Assembly (NCBI GenBank): GCA_020342235.1 | Contig: CP073213.1 | Span: 1,466,501 to 1,530,500, forward strand | Direction: 5' to 3' | Source of the DNA: Saccharomycopsis phalli | Taxonomy: Eukaryota; Ascomycota; Saccharomycetes; Ascoideales; Saccharomycopsidaceae | Length of the DNA stretch: 64,000 bases | Part shown: piece after piece, positions 44,409-52,738 of the stretch | Numbering within the stretch: the first letter of the stretch is position 1 | How the letters are laid out: each line of letters begins with the position of its first letter | The notes under the pieces: generated by a model | The model's database searches: none | What the model saw: only the letters and a program-made list of their open reading frames with translations | Told to the model about the DNA's origin: nothing | Program-made: the position numbers and the translations under genes

Positions 44409-45094
44409 TGCTGGGCGATAATTTCTTTTGACTCTGCTGGTGGTAGCAACTTTTTGATATGATTGGTCTTTTCTTGAGTTACCCCAGAACTAAGTACAGA
44501 GTTCAAAAGAGAGTTTATTCTGATACTGGATTTTTCAGTTGGGTTCTTCAACAATTGATCAATTAATTCCCATCCTTGATTGTCGCTGAACAATTGATAG
44601 AACTTCTCGCTGTGCCTTATGGTGTTTGAGATTCCGTACAAGGCCTTCAACCTCAATGGCTCACCATTGCTTGCATCACCAGCAATATTAATCAATTTCT
44701 TTATCACTTCTGGATATTTTAATAGCTGATCTTGACATACTGTATTATTCTGTACTGCTGTCCCTATCACCGAACAAGCGTAAGTTTTCAATATATCCTC
44801 CTTTGCACCCAATTGGCTGATCAATGTAGGCCACAATTTCAAGCTTTCAATATTATTTGCATTGTCCAAGTTCTCAATCAACATCTCAAAATTGTCAAAT
44901 GCCACTTCCTTGCTGTCTAAAGGCACATCTTCACTAGCTACTATTTGCATGGCCTGGACCATCAAAGTTGGTTCGTCTGGACCTCCTCCACCAAATAATT
45001 GGGCGAGAGCCTTTGGATCTGGTGCACCCAACTTCTCGCAAGTCTCCTTATCACCATTTGAGTTAGCTATAGACCACTGTAAAAGTTTCTCCAT
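44402..45094 (-). CDS. FES1: Hsp70 nucleotide exchange factor Fes1
   Basis: 230 residues with an ATG at 45094. Starts MEKLLQWSIANSNGD and continues APDPKALAQLFGGG, the family's hallmark N-terminus. ARM-like repeats follow (FDNFEMLIENLDNANNIESLKLW, YACSVIGTAVQNNTVCQDQLL, LKALYGISNTIRHS). Fes1 releases ADP from cytosolic Hsp70 Ssa. The protein is shorter than S. cerevisiae Fes1 (290 residues) at the C-terminus. Its stop codon is inside the last codons of the convergent NIP100-like gene. Confidence 0.95.
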   Translation of the reverse strand: MEKLLQWSIANSNGDKETCEKLGAPDPKALAQLFGGGGPDEPTLMVQAMQIVASEDVPLDSKEVAFDNFEMLIENLDNANNIESLKLWPTLISQLGAKEDILKTYACSVIGTAVQNNTVCQDQLLKYPEVIKKLINIAGDASNGEPLRLKALYGISNTIRHSEKFYQLFSDNQGWELIDQLLKNPTEKSSIRINSLLNSVLSSGVTQEKTNHIKKLLPPAESKEIIAQHQ

Positions 45095-45275
45095 TTTTTC
45101 TTTTACTGTGTATGTGGGATATCACCTCTATTCTTTATAGTAAATATTTGCATTTTTCCCGAATATTCCAGAAAATTCCCATTGGTACCGGGTATCCTAC
45201 ATGAAAAACAAACCTCAACACACTATAATTCCCATATACATGCACTGACCACATGCTACCATCACTAAACATACA

Positions 45276-46850
45276 TTACCAATCTATAATTACAGTTTCC
45301 AGTTGCTTGTAGGAAAGACAAATTTTGTTTGACTCGCAGCTCCACGATATCCCAGTAATAAAGTCTTGACTGGATTTATTATTTTCCGGCTGGTACTGTG
45401 CCACAACTTTAAATTTACCCACGTTATCAACTTTTACACCTCCTGGGATATATACTCTGGCAGCATCAATCTGTTTCTTCAATGACGCTGCAGAAATATC
45501 GTAAACGAAAACAATACCTTCCTCAGTACCCACTGCACACCACACCTTGTTGGGAGAAATTGCTACTTCATAAATCGGAATGCCGTCCAAAAACGAAACC
45601 AAGAGCAATTTGCTTGTAAGTGCGTCCCATACCCTCAAGGATCCATCCAATGAGCTTGTCAATATTAAAGCCATATCTTCGGAGTATGTATCAAGCCACG
45701 TAACTGACACTATTGCCTGGCTGTGCCCTAGAAGAACTTGTGTGCTTGACGACGAATTTCCCTTCCATATGCGAACAGTACAGTCATCAGACCCACTGGC
45801 CATTAGCAGGTACTTTTGACTGTAGGACAATGCTCCAATAGACGAAACATGCCCATTCAAATAGCCAATTGGGTTCCGTTCTCCTATCTGGAATACTAGA
45901 ATGGCACCATTTATGCCAGCAATTGCAAACTTTGTGTTATCTATCCATGTCGCATCAATGCCAAGGACGACGTTTTTTCTTTCTGAACTTGTAACGGCAA
46001 GTGACTGTAAAAAGGCAATATCGATACTACGCACTGCACTGCCGGTATTGGAGTCCCATATTACTGTGTTGCATTCCGTGTCCTGAGAAAGAACATATGT
46101 GCACTCTGGACTCCATTGAATACACAATACTGGTGAGTGATGCAAAGTAAAGATATTCCGCAATTTGCCTTCTGCGGTCCACAATCGCATTTCGCCATTT
46201 TCCGTGGCACTCAATATGAAGTGGCCCTTTGGAGCCCACGATACTGCTGTGACTTCATTATTCGTCTCGTTAGCTGGTTCTGCTGTGCTTTTTGGATGAA
46301 TTAGATCTACAATCTGCGGCGTGCCTGTCTGGTTGCTTGGAAGCACAATTATTTTTGCAGTGGAGTTACCTTCACCAGTAGCCAACACTGAAGCCGCGAC
46401 TGGGTTCCAGCTATTACATAGGCTGGGACCAAATGAACAACACCTCTGTAATACCTTAATGAACAGGTCATTGTCTAAATTTTTGCCACTGCCATTCTCT
46501 CTATTATCTTCCGCGCCCAAGTCGTCCTTGTTCGACTCCAAGGTGTACCGTCCGGTAAATGTTGCATCTTGACGAGTCTTCTGGAGCACACTGGATAGAG
46601 AAAAGGACTTTTCAATGTCTTCTTTTGACTTCAACTCACCCTTTTCATTTACGAGGTTCTCGTCGTCAGAATAGAGAATGCCCTTTTGAACTAAATCCAC
46701 TAGACAACCTATCTGGATCTTCCCATTATACCTCTCATCCAAATCATGTACTTTGGTCTCGTCTTGAAGAGCAAAAGCACTCACTTCGTGACCAGATTCC
46801 TGTAAATACCGCCATACTAGGTAATTTAATTCGTTGCTGGTAATTGACAT
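45276..46850 (-). CDS. SIF2: WD40 repressor protein Sif2 (TBL1 type)
   Basis: 524 residues from the ATG at 46850 (MSITSNELNYLVWRYLQESGHEVSAFAL), which starts directly with a LisH motif as in Sif2/TBL1. Upstream in-frame codons are ignored. After a charged linker come about eight WD40 repeats: VSWAPKGHFILSATENGEMRLWTAEG, IQWSPECTYVLSQDTECNTVIWD, MASGSDDCTVRIW and LTSSLDGSLRVWD. Sif2 is a subunit of the Set3 histone-deacetylase complex, which represses early meiotic genes in yeast. It shares a 112-bp divergent promoter with EXO84. Confidence 0.85.
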   Translation of the reverse strand: MSITSNELNYLVWRYLQESGHEVSAFALQDETKVHDLDERYNGKIQIGCLVDLVQKGILYSDDENLVNEKGELKSKEDIEKSFSLSSVLQKTRQDATFTGRYTLESNKDDLGAEDNRENGSGKNLDNDLFIKVLQRCCSFGPSLCNSWNPVAASVLATGEGNSTAKIIVLPSNQTGTPQIVDLIHPKSTAEPANETNNEVTAVSWAPKGHFILSATENGEMRLWTAEGKLRNIFTLHHSPVLCIQWSPECTYVLSQDTECNTVIWDSNTGSAVRSIDIAFLQSLAVTSSERKNVVLGIDATWIDNTKFAIAGINGAILVFQIGERNPIGYLNGHVSSIGALSYSQKYLLMASGSDDCTVRIWKGNSSSSTQVLLGHSQAIVSVTWLDTYSEDMALILTSSLDGSLRVWDALTSKLLLVSFLDGIPIYEVAISPNKVWCAVGTEEGIVFVYDISAASLKKQIDAARVYIPGGVKVDNVGKFKVVAQYQPENNKSSQDFITGISWSCESNKICLSYKQLETVIIDW

Positions 46851-46962
46851 TTTAATGTCAATGTTGTATGTGTGGGTTTGTAATTTTTGCTTTTTCCCAC
46901 ACTTGCACCCCAACACCTTCACAATCGACGCATTTGAATTTGGTAAGCCTTTTACGAATACA

Positions 46963-48960
46963 ATGTCTCAAGGAGAATCGAAGAATGCGCTCTCTCTTCG
47001 GAAGAGCCGTGCTCCATTAGGTGACTGGCGGAAATTTGGTAAAGGCAAGGGCCTGAAGCCGTCCAACCCCTATGCCAACTTTCAGACGCTCGGCCCAAAT
47101 GATAACGATATCCCCAAGGTTCCCAATTATGATAAGCAGAAGATCAAAAGGAGGCTATCAATGAAAATAGAGGGAATTCCCGGACCTGACTTGGGAAGCT
47201 TGCCGGCACTTCCTCCAGGGGCCATGGACCTTATTAAGCATGAGACTGAGGCCAATATACCACAGCATGATCCAGGCCATGCTAAGCCTCGTGCCAAACA
47301 GGCCAATGTGCTAGCTCCGTTGGCCGATGAGAATTTTGATGCACATTTGTTTGTGACGAACCGATTGCACCATGCTGGAGCTACCGAAGTGGACGAGTTC
47401 ACGACCAAGTTGATTGAGTTTGACGAGAAGATCGACGGGGACATTAAGAACAACGTCAACAAGAGTTATGAGAAGATACTCATTGTATCTAATGACTTGA
47501 GCACGACAAAGATGGAATTGAAGTCGCTCAAGACGGCTGTGGGGACGCTACAGGAGATTACCAATCAAATGAAGGAGCTGGCAGAGACACGGTTACAAAT
47601 GGAGCTGAAATCCAACGGGTCGTCCAGCACTTTGCCATCAATAAACGCAGGGGCACGTCGCGACAGAAGCAGTATATTGGTTCTTGAGAAGCGGTGGATG
47701 GAAGAAATGAGCAGTTTATTCAAGCATGTTGAAGGCGCGCAAAAGTTCCTTACGGCGATACCAACAAGACACATTATTGCGGAGAGCGGCAAATGGCATG
47801 AATTGAATGCTGCTACCTGGAAGAGATTACAGCCGTGCCACTTGTTTGTATTGAACGATCACTTACTTATTGCGGCCAACAAGCAGGCGAGGTCTCGGAA
47901 ACACAAGGCGACTGTGAGGTTGGTGGCGGACCACTGCTGGCCGATTAGGGATATCCAGCTTATTGAAATCAATGATAGTATTGGAGGAAGTGCCAAGTGC
48001 TTTACGCTTAATTTCAAGTACCACGGTTCGAGTTACATTTATCAAACGGAGAACCAGGACCAGTACACGAAAATTGTACGGGGCTTCCGGAAAGCGCAGA
48101 CTCAGCTAAAGAATTTGACGGATCAAGAATCCTTGAAGCAGCGGAACTTGCGGGACTCTCTTTCCATCATCACAGCTAGTGACAAGTCAGGAAAGAGAAA
48201 CTCGAACATTCTCCAGGATCTTAGTGCGCGAATGCACACGAGAAGCCGGAGCATTGACAACATGGGGATCACGAGAAAATTGAGAGACATTGACGACACG
48301 ATTGACGAGGTTGATATCAATGTGGCGCATCAGAAGTTTGGGGAGGCGGTGGAGTTGATACAAGCATGTGGGCGGCAAATATCGCAGAATCGGCGGGAGT
48401 TGTTGGAAAGAAATGCGGAGAGCAAGTCTTCGGAGGAGGCGTTGGTGCTTTTGGATGTATTGCAGTTGAAGTTGGACCAAAGAAAGGGCCAGCTAGAGAA
48501 TGCGCTTGTGTTTGAGATTAATGATGAGTTGAACACCACGAATGATATCAACGATTATATATTTTTTCTCAAGACGTTGAACCTGCTGGCGGTTGCCAAG
48601 GAGAACTTGATGATCTCGAGAAGCAAGTTAATATCGCGACTCATTAAGGAGGTTGAATTTGAGGGCGACTTGCCGGACTACGTTACGCAGGTGTCGATAA
48701 TCCGGTTCCAGTGCATCAAGGCCACCACGTTGCTATACAAGGAATCATTCCCTGAGGCTGAGTATGCCAGCGATATAGTCAAATGGGGAACGCGGGAAAT
48801 TGCGCAGCATGCGGAGTTGCTCACGAAGCAGCTTTTGGATGTGAAGGTGGACTCGCCTATATACAAGAAGTGTGTGGAGATTACGCGGAGCCAGGCGGCG
48901 GAGTTGAAGAAAGTGGGGTTGAATACTGATTATTTGTTGGAGCCGATATATTCAAAGTAA
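46963..48960 (+). CDS. EXO84: Exocyst complex component Exo84
   Basis: 665 residues from the ATG at 46963 (MSQGESKNALSLRKSRAPLGDWRKFGKGKG); the open frame extends upstream but that part overlaps the SIF2 start region and is not protein-like. The N-terminal NPYANFQ block, a helical region, a PH domain at about 285-400 (WHELNAATWKRLQPCHLFVLNDHLLIAA) and the helical Exo84 C-terminal domain follow in the usual order. The exocyst tethers secretory vesicles at growth sites. CTG codons are fairly frequent here (for example two in a row in codons for TLN-xx-AVAKENL) and are probably Ser. The last 13 codons resemble the following tandem repeat. Confidence 0.88.
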   Translation: MSQGESKNALSLRKSRAPLGDWRKFGKGKGLKPSNPYANFQTLGPNDNDIPKVPNYDKQKIKRRLSMKIEGIPGPDLGSLPALPPGAMDLIKHETEANIPQHDPGHAKPRAKQANVLAPLADENFDAHLFVTNRLHHAGATEVDEFTTKLIEFDEKIDGDIKNNVNKSYEKILIVSNDLSTTKMELKSLKTAVGTLQEITNQMKELAETRLQMELKSNGSSSTLPSINAGARRDRSSILVLEKRWMEEMSSLFKHVEGAQKFLTAIPTRHIIAESGKWHELNAATWKRLQPCHLFVLNDHLLIAANKQARSRKHKATVRLVADHCWPIRDIQLIEINDSIGGSAKCFTLNFKYHGSSYIYQTENQDQYTKIVRGFRKAQTQLKNLTDQESLKQRNLRDSLSIITASDKSGKRNSNILQDLSARMHTRSRSIDNMGITRKLRDIDDTIDEVDINVAHQKFGEAVELIQACGRQISQNRRELLERNAESKSSEEALVLLDVLQLKLDQRKGQLENALVFEINDELNTTNDINDYIFFLKTLNLLAVAKENLMISRSKLISRLIKEVEFEGDLPDYVTQVSIIRFQCIKATTLLYKESFPEAEYASDIVKWGTREIAQHAELLTKQLLDVKVDSPIYKKCVEITRSQAAELKKVGLNTDYLLEPIYSK

Positions 48961-49258
48961 TGGACGATTTAGGCTTTTCCATGTAAGTGAATGGCAATAC
49001 AGATTATTTGTTCCAATATAAGTATGGACGATTGTATTACTCTGCTGGATGACGTAAATGGGCAAGTAATACAGATTATTTTCTCCAATACAAGTATGGA
49101 CGATTTAGGCTTTTCCATATAAGTAAATGGCAATACAGATTATTTGTTCCAATACAAGTATGGACGATTTTAGGCTTTTCCATATAAGTAAATGGCAATA
49201 CAGATTATTTGTTCCAATACAAGTTATGGAAAATCTTCATTAGACTGCTCCAATACAA
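48921..49258 (+). repeat. ~65-bp tandem repeat arising at the EXO84 stop codon
   Basis: Units begin with ATGGACGATT at 48960, 49024, 49096 and 49160, with a degenerate fifth at 49226; spacings are 64, 72, 64 and 66 bp. Each unit ends with AATACAGATTATTTGTTCC, AATAcAAGT. The last EXO84 codons (48921-48960) contain AATACTGATTATTTGTT and ATATATTCAAAGTAATGGAC, so the unit matches the gene's own C-terminal coding sequence plus stop. The array occupies most of the gap before TFB4. Confidence 0.9.
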
Positions 49259-49381
49259 GTAATGCACAATTGCATCACTGCTCCATAAGTCAATGCACCA
49301 TACCACTAGCCAAAACCACCCATTTGCTATGCGCACCACGCCAATGTAAGGCTGGAAAAGCACGATTTTCAGTGGGATGAC

Positions 49382-50374
49382 ATGGATGCGATTGCTGATA
49401 CGACCATTGCACACGTGCATACGCTGAACTCGCTCGTCACCGAGGATCTGCCGTCGTTGTTGGCGTTGGTGATTGAGACGAATCCGCGGTACTGGCGGCA
49501 CCTGAAGCTCCGGGACAATGTCAAGGCGGTGGTCGAGGCCTTGATTGTGGGACTTAATGCGCACTTGTCGGTGAACAACTCCAACAAGGTGGTGGTGATT
49601 GCTGCGCACTCGTCACAGGCGAGGTTTCTTTTCCCTGTTCCGCAGGCAGGCGGCGAGCAGCCGCAGGGCCTGGAGAAGCAGCACTTGAAGAACCGCAACA
49701 TTTACCGGCAGTTCAAGATCATTGACGAGTCGGTGCTCGAGGGTCTCCAGCAGCTCATCAACGAGCCGCTGGACGACACGAGCCAGACGAGCACCTTGCC
49801 CGGGGCCATCTCGCTTGCCTTGACGTACATCAGCCGGGTGCGCCAGGTCAATGAGAGCATGTCGATGAACGCCCGGCTCTTGGTGGTGAGTGTGGGCAGC
49901 GACGCGACGATGCCGTATATCCCGACGATGAACAGCATCTTTGCTGCGCAGCGCATGAAGGTCGCCATTGACATTTGCAAGTTGGGCCAGGACTCGACGT
50001 TTCTCCAGCAGGCAGCCGACATCTCGGGCGGGGTGTACTTGCTTGTGAGCAACCCGTTGGGGTTGATCCAGTACTTGTCGACGATCTTCTTCATCGACCC
50101 GGCCATCCGCGACTACGTCGCCTTGCCCGTGAACAGCGACATCGACTTCCGTGCGTCGTGCTTCGTTACAGGCTCAATCGTCGACATTGGCCATGTATGC
50201 TCAGTGTGCTTGTGCGTGCTCCGCGACGTGCCGGCCTCGGGTTCGTGCCCGATTTGCGAGAGCAAGTTCGACCCCGCGGCCCTTGAAAAGCTACAGAGGA
50301 AGCCCGTGGTGCCAAAAAAGAAACCGGCCAGCAGTGCCTCAGGGACCCCGGGACCTACATCGACGTACTCATAG
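49382..50374 (+). CDS. TFB4: TFIIH subunit Tfb4 (p34)
   Basis: 330 residues with an ATG at 49382. It has a von Willebrand A-like fold (PSLLALVIETNPRYW, ALIVGLNAHLSVNNSNKVVVIAAHS, RLLVVSVGS) and a C-terminal C4 zinc finger (HVCSVCLCVL...CPICESKFD), as in yeast Tfb4. It pairs with Ssl1 in core TFIIH for transcription initiation and nucleotide excision repair. Codon 23 is CTG (49448-49450), where S. cerevisiae Tfb4 has Ser as I recall (VTEESPSLL), which supports CTG=Ser. Codons are markedly G/C-ended compared with NIP100 or SPC105. Confidence 0.95.
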   Translation: MDAIADTTIAHVHTLNSLVTEDLPSLLALVIETNPRYWRHLKLRDNVKAVVEALIVGLNAHLSVNNSNKVVVIAAHSSQARFLFPVPQAGGEQPQGLEKQHLKNRNIYRQFKIIDESVLEGLQQLINEPLDDTSQTSTLPGAISLALTYISRVRQVNESMSMNARLLVVSVGSDATMPYIPTMNSIFAAQRMKVAIDICKLGQDSTFLQQAADISGGVYLLVSNPLGLIQYLSTIFFIDPAIRDYVALPVNSDIDFRASCFVTGSIVDIGHVCSVCLCVLRDVPASGSCPICESKFDPAALEKLQRKPVVPKKKPASSASGTPGPTSTYS

Positions 50375-50391
50375 TGACGATTAATACACAC

Positions 50392-50838
50392 CTACAAACT
50401 AGCAGTAGCACCGGCAACAGCCTCGGCGACGGTCTCGGCGGCAGTCGTCGCCGCTGTAGAAGCAGCACCGGGAACCGGGATCAAAATATCCATGTATGCT
50501 GTGAGCACTCCAAGCGCAGAAAGCACCAAGCTGAGCAATGGCGACGTCGGAGCGTCGTCGGTCGTCTGGATATCGCCGTAGTTCATGTAGTGCTGGAGAC
50601 AGAGCGAAAACGACACCCAGCTCAACATCTTGTTGCTGTCGTTAGTACAAAATCCCGGCCAGCAAAGCCTAACTTACCGCATGAACATCGAGGCCATCGG
50701 CAACGTTTGCGCAATGATAGCCGTCGGAGGACTCTTGACTTTCAATGGCACGTGGACATATCTACCGTTAGTCGGGTCCCAAAACAATACAATCACCTAC
50801 CTCACCACAAGATCTTCTCGCTTAACTTGGACTGGCAT
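50392..50838 (-). CDS. Small ER membrane protein, Asterix/UPF0139-like, three exons
   Basis: Exons 50801-50838, 50678-50761 and 50392-50635 give 121 residues. Introns are 39 nt (GTAGGT...GACTAAC...TAG) and 42 nt (GTAAGT...TACTAAC...CAG); both have near-perfect branch sites. The spliced product starts MPVQVKREDLVVRYVHVP and continues LPMASMFMRNKMLSWVSF, then a span of about 20 residues (PLLSLVLSALGVLTAYMDI) and an Ala/Thr-rich tail. The MASMFMRNKxLSW and two-span layout fits the fungal Asterix (WDR83OS/PAT10) family, an ER chaperone of membrane-protein biogenesis. Only exon 3 is an obvious open frame, so the gene is easily missed. Confidence 0.68.
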
Positions 50839-50932
50839 AACTGGTGAAATATCTCAGTCCCACCAGCAAAAACTGGGACGTAATCACGTGACCACGGTCT
50901 ATCCCACGATGGCCCACCACCTATAATCGGCC

Positions 50933-51574
50933 ATGGACAGTGCGCCAGTGCTACAGTTTGATTATAACCTGGACAACGACGCAGAGGAATTCCCCTCCGA
51001 CGTATCCCGCTACTTGTCCGACGTCCGGCGCCAGCTGAAGTCTGACAACCTCGTGTTTTTCTCCAAGCGACGGAAAACTCTGCAAGGCACCATCGCTCCG
51101 GTAGCCCCAAGACGCATGGACCCAGACTTTGATGCCTGGTCCCAACTGTTCTTGGCCAATTTCCAACGCCAGAGAAACTATTGGCAGCAAAATGACCACA
51201 AAAACTCCAGTTTGCCAGACACGTTCACGAAATGGCGTGGATACATGATCAACACCAAGCCTACCGCAGAGTTGCTCGGCTCAATGGACCACCCATTGGT
51301 GATGAAACTCATTACATACTTGAAGAAACTAATCACGAAAAAGGCCAAGGGGTTCATCAACCTATGGGCCACAGCATTGTTTCTCAGGCTCACCGACTGC
51401 TTAACCTACGACGAAATCCACGAACTCCGCCAATTGTCCAACAGACTAATCCTGTTGCGCTCCCTCAACGACGTGTCGATAGACACACGCTTCACATGTG
51501 ACATGATTATCGCAGTCGTGTGCAAGAAATATGGCCAACGCGACTTGTTCTACGAAACCAGAGTATCCTCATGA
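50933..51574 (+). CDS. BRR1: Gemin2/Brr1-like snRNP assembly factor
   Basis: 213 residues with an ATG at 50933. It is helical. The C-terminal part resembles the Gemin2/SIP1 family: INLWATALFLRLTDCLTYDEIHELRQLSNRLILLRS, then DMIIAVVCKKYGQRDLFYE. Brr1 in yeast and Gemin2 in animals help load Sm proteins on spliceosomal snRNAs. Similarity is moderate and I infer the family from the end pattern and size. Divergent from the Asterix-like gene with 94 bp between starts; a CACGTG lies between. Confidence 0.65.
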   Translation: MDSAPVLQFDYNLDNDAEEFPSDVSRYLSDVRRQLKSDNLVFFSKRRKTLQGTIAPVAPRRMDPDFDAWSQLFLANFQRQRNYWQQNDHKNSSLPDTFTKWRGYMINTKPTAELLGSMDHPLVMKLITYLKKLITKKAKGFINLWATALFLRLTDCLTYDEIHELRQLSNRLILLRSLNDVSIDTRFTCDMIIAVVCKKYGQRDLFYETRVSS

Positions 51575-51636
51575 TATACACAAGACTACATTTTGCTAAA
51601 AATATATGTAACGTAATCACAATTAGTCGTAGATTA

Positions 51637-52116
51637 TTATGCCTTGCGGTCTACTCTTGCAGCATACAAGTAATTCTCGTCCTCACTTCCAGACCCCAAA
51701 TCCTTGGCCAACCCACCATATGGATAGTTTCTTGGAACAGCCGGCTTCTCTGGGTAAAAGAAGGTATAGAGAATAAGCGTAAACGACGCAATGCCCCCAA
51801 AAAACACCGCAGAGTATTTGAGCGCAGTGGCATCGCTCACTGGCTGGTAGTAGTCCGGAGACCACATGTTCAACATGTCGTCATTAGGGTCCAATGGCTC
51901 GTCAAAGTTTCTTCTATTCTGCTGGTCGTCATATTTAGCATATGGATCTCTCTTGAAGTAAAGGTCGCCCTTGATGTCTGGATAATTACCCAATAACGGG
52001 TCTGGGTTTGGCTGTGATCTAGCAATAAATGTCGTGGATAGCCATCTAGCAGAACGCAAAGCCTGGCTGCTTGTACCTCTGAGGCCAACTGATCTAAGAC
52101 CCACACTTGCAATCAT
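51637..52116 (-). CDS. Mitochondrial complex I subunit, NDUFB8 (ASHI) type
   Basis: 159 residues with an ATG at 52116. A basic presequence (MIASVGLRSVGLRGTSSQALRSARWLST) precedes the NDUFB8 block NYPDIKGDLYFKRDPYAKYDDQQNRRNFDEPL, DMLNMWSPDYYQPVSDATAL, and one membrane span (AVFFGGIASFTLILYTFFY). It is an accessory subunit of NADH:ubiquinone oxidoreductase in the inner membrane. Complex I is absent from Saccharomyces, so this helps place the organism. The promoter has two CACGTG boxes 50-66 bp upstream. Confidence 0.9.
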   Translation of the reverse strand: MIASVGLRSVGLRGTSSQALRSARWLSTTFIARSQPNPDPLLGNYPDIKGDLYFKRDPYAKYDDQQNRRNFDEPLDPNDDMLNMWSPDYYQPVSDATALKYSAVFFGGIASFTLILYTFFYPEKPAVPRNYPYGGLAKDLGSGSEDENYLYAARVDRKA

Positions 52117-52738
52117 CGTCTCTCACAATGTCCATTTTCCTAGACAATTATTGGTCGCTTTCAATCACGTGACACACACGTGCGACAAACACCGACATGT
52201 GCCCCATGTGCATCAAAAGGGTCTCATATTGACCTAGGGGTTTGAGCAAATATTTACATCGTTAGGCTATTTGTGATACATGTTTCAATTATTATTTAGT
52301 TGTCATATCGGTATAATAGCCCATTAATGCAAGAGCATGTGGGTATCCAGCCATGAGTCCTTTTTATTCCGATTGACTTGCACTAGCTACACATATCTTA
52401 TCAGTATGGTTCATCTGATTGTGTAAAGGCACCTTGGTGTATTTTTCTTTTTATTCTGCAAATCCGCCGTACTAGTAGCTGTCAATCCTTATTACGGGGT
52501 ATGGTTTGCAGCATATGCGGCAACAAGGTTAAGCATGGAGGTTAAACATGCCATTTGTTGGGAGGAAATGGTGGACTTTCACGTTTCGGCGGGCCACATT
52601 CCTTTTGGCCCTCCTCAACAATTTCGAAGATCTGCTGCATAAACATGTGTGGCCTAGACCGGTGAAAAAAAAAAAAGTTTTTCAACCCATCTAGTATAAG
52701 ACCATCGTTGGCCTGTTTCTTTTGATCGTCCACACCAA
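52117..52738. promoter_or_regulatory. Divergent promoter of NDUFB8-type gene and desaturase
   Basis: 622 bp. CACGTG occurs at 52166-52171 and 52177-52182, eleven bases apart, close to the complex I gene; this is the Cbf1/Tye7-type E-box. Nearer the desaturase is an A12 tract (about 52664-52675). Otherwise AT-rich with no reading frame. Confidence 0.55.
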
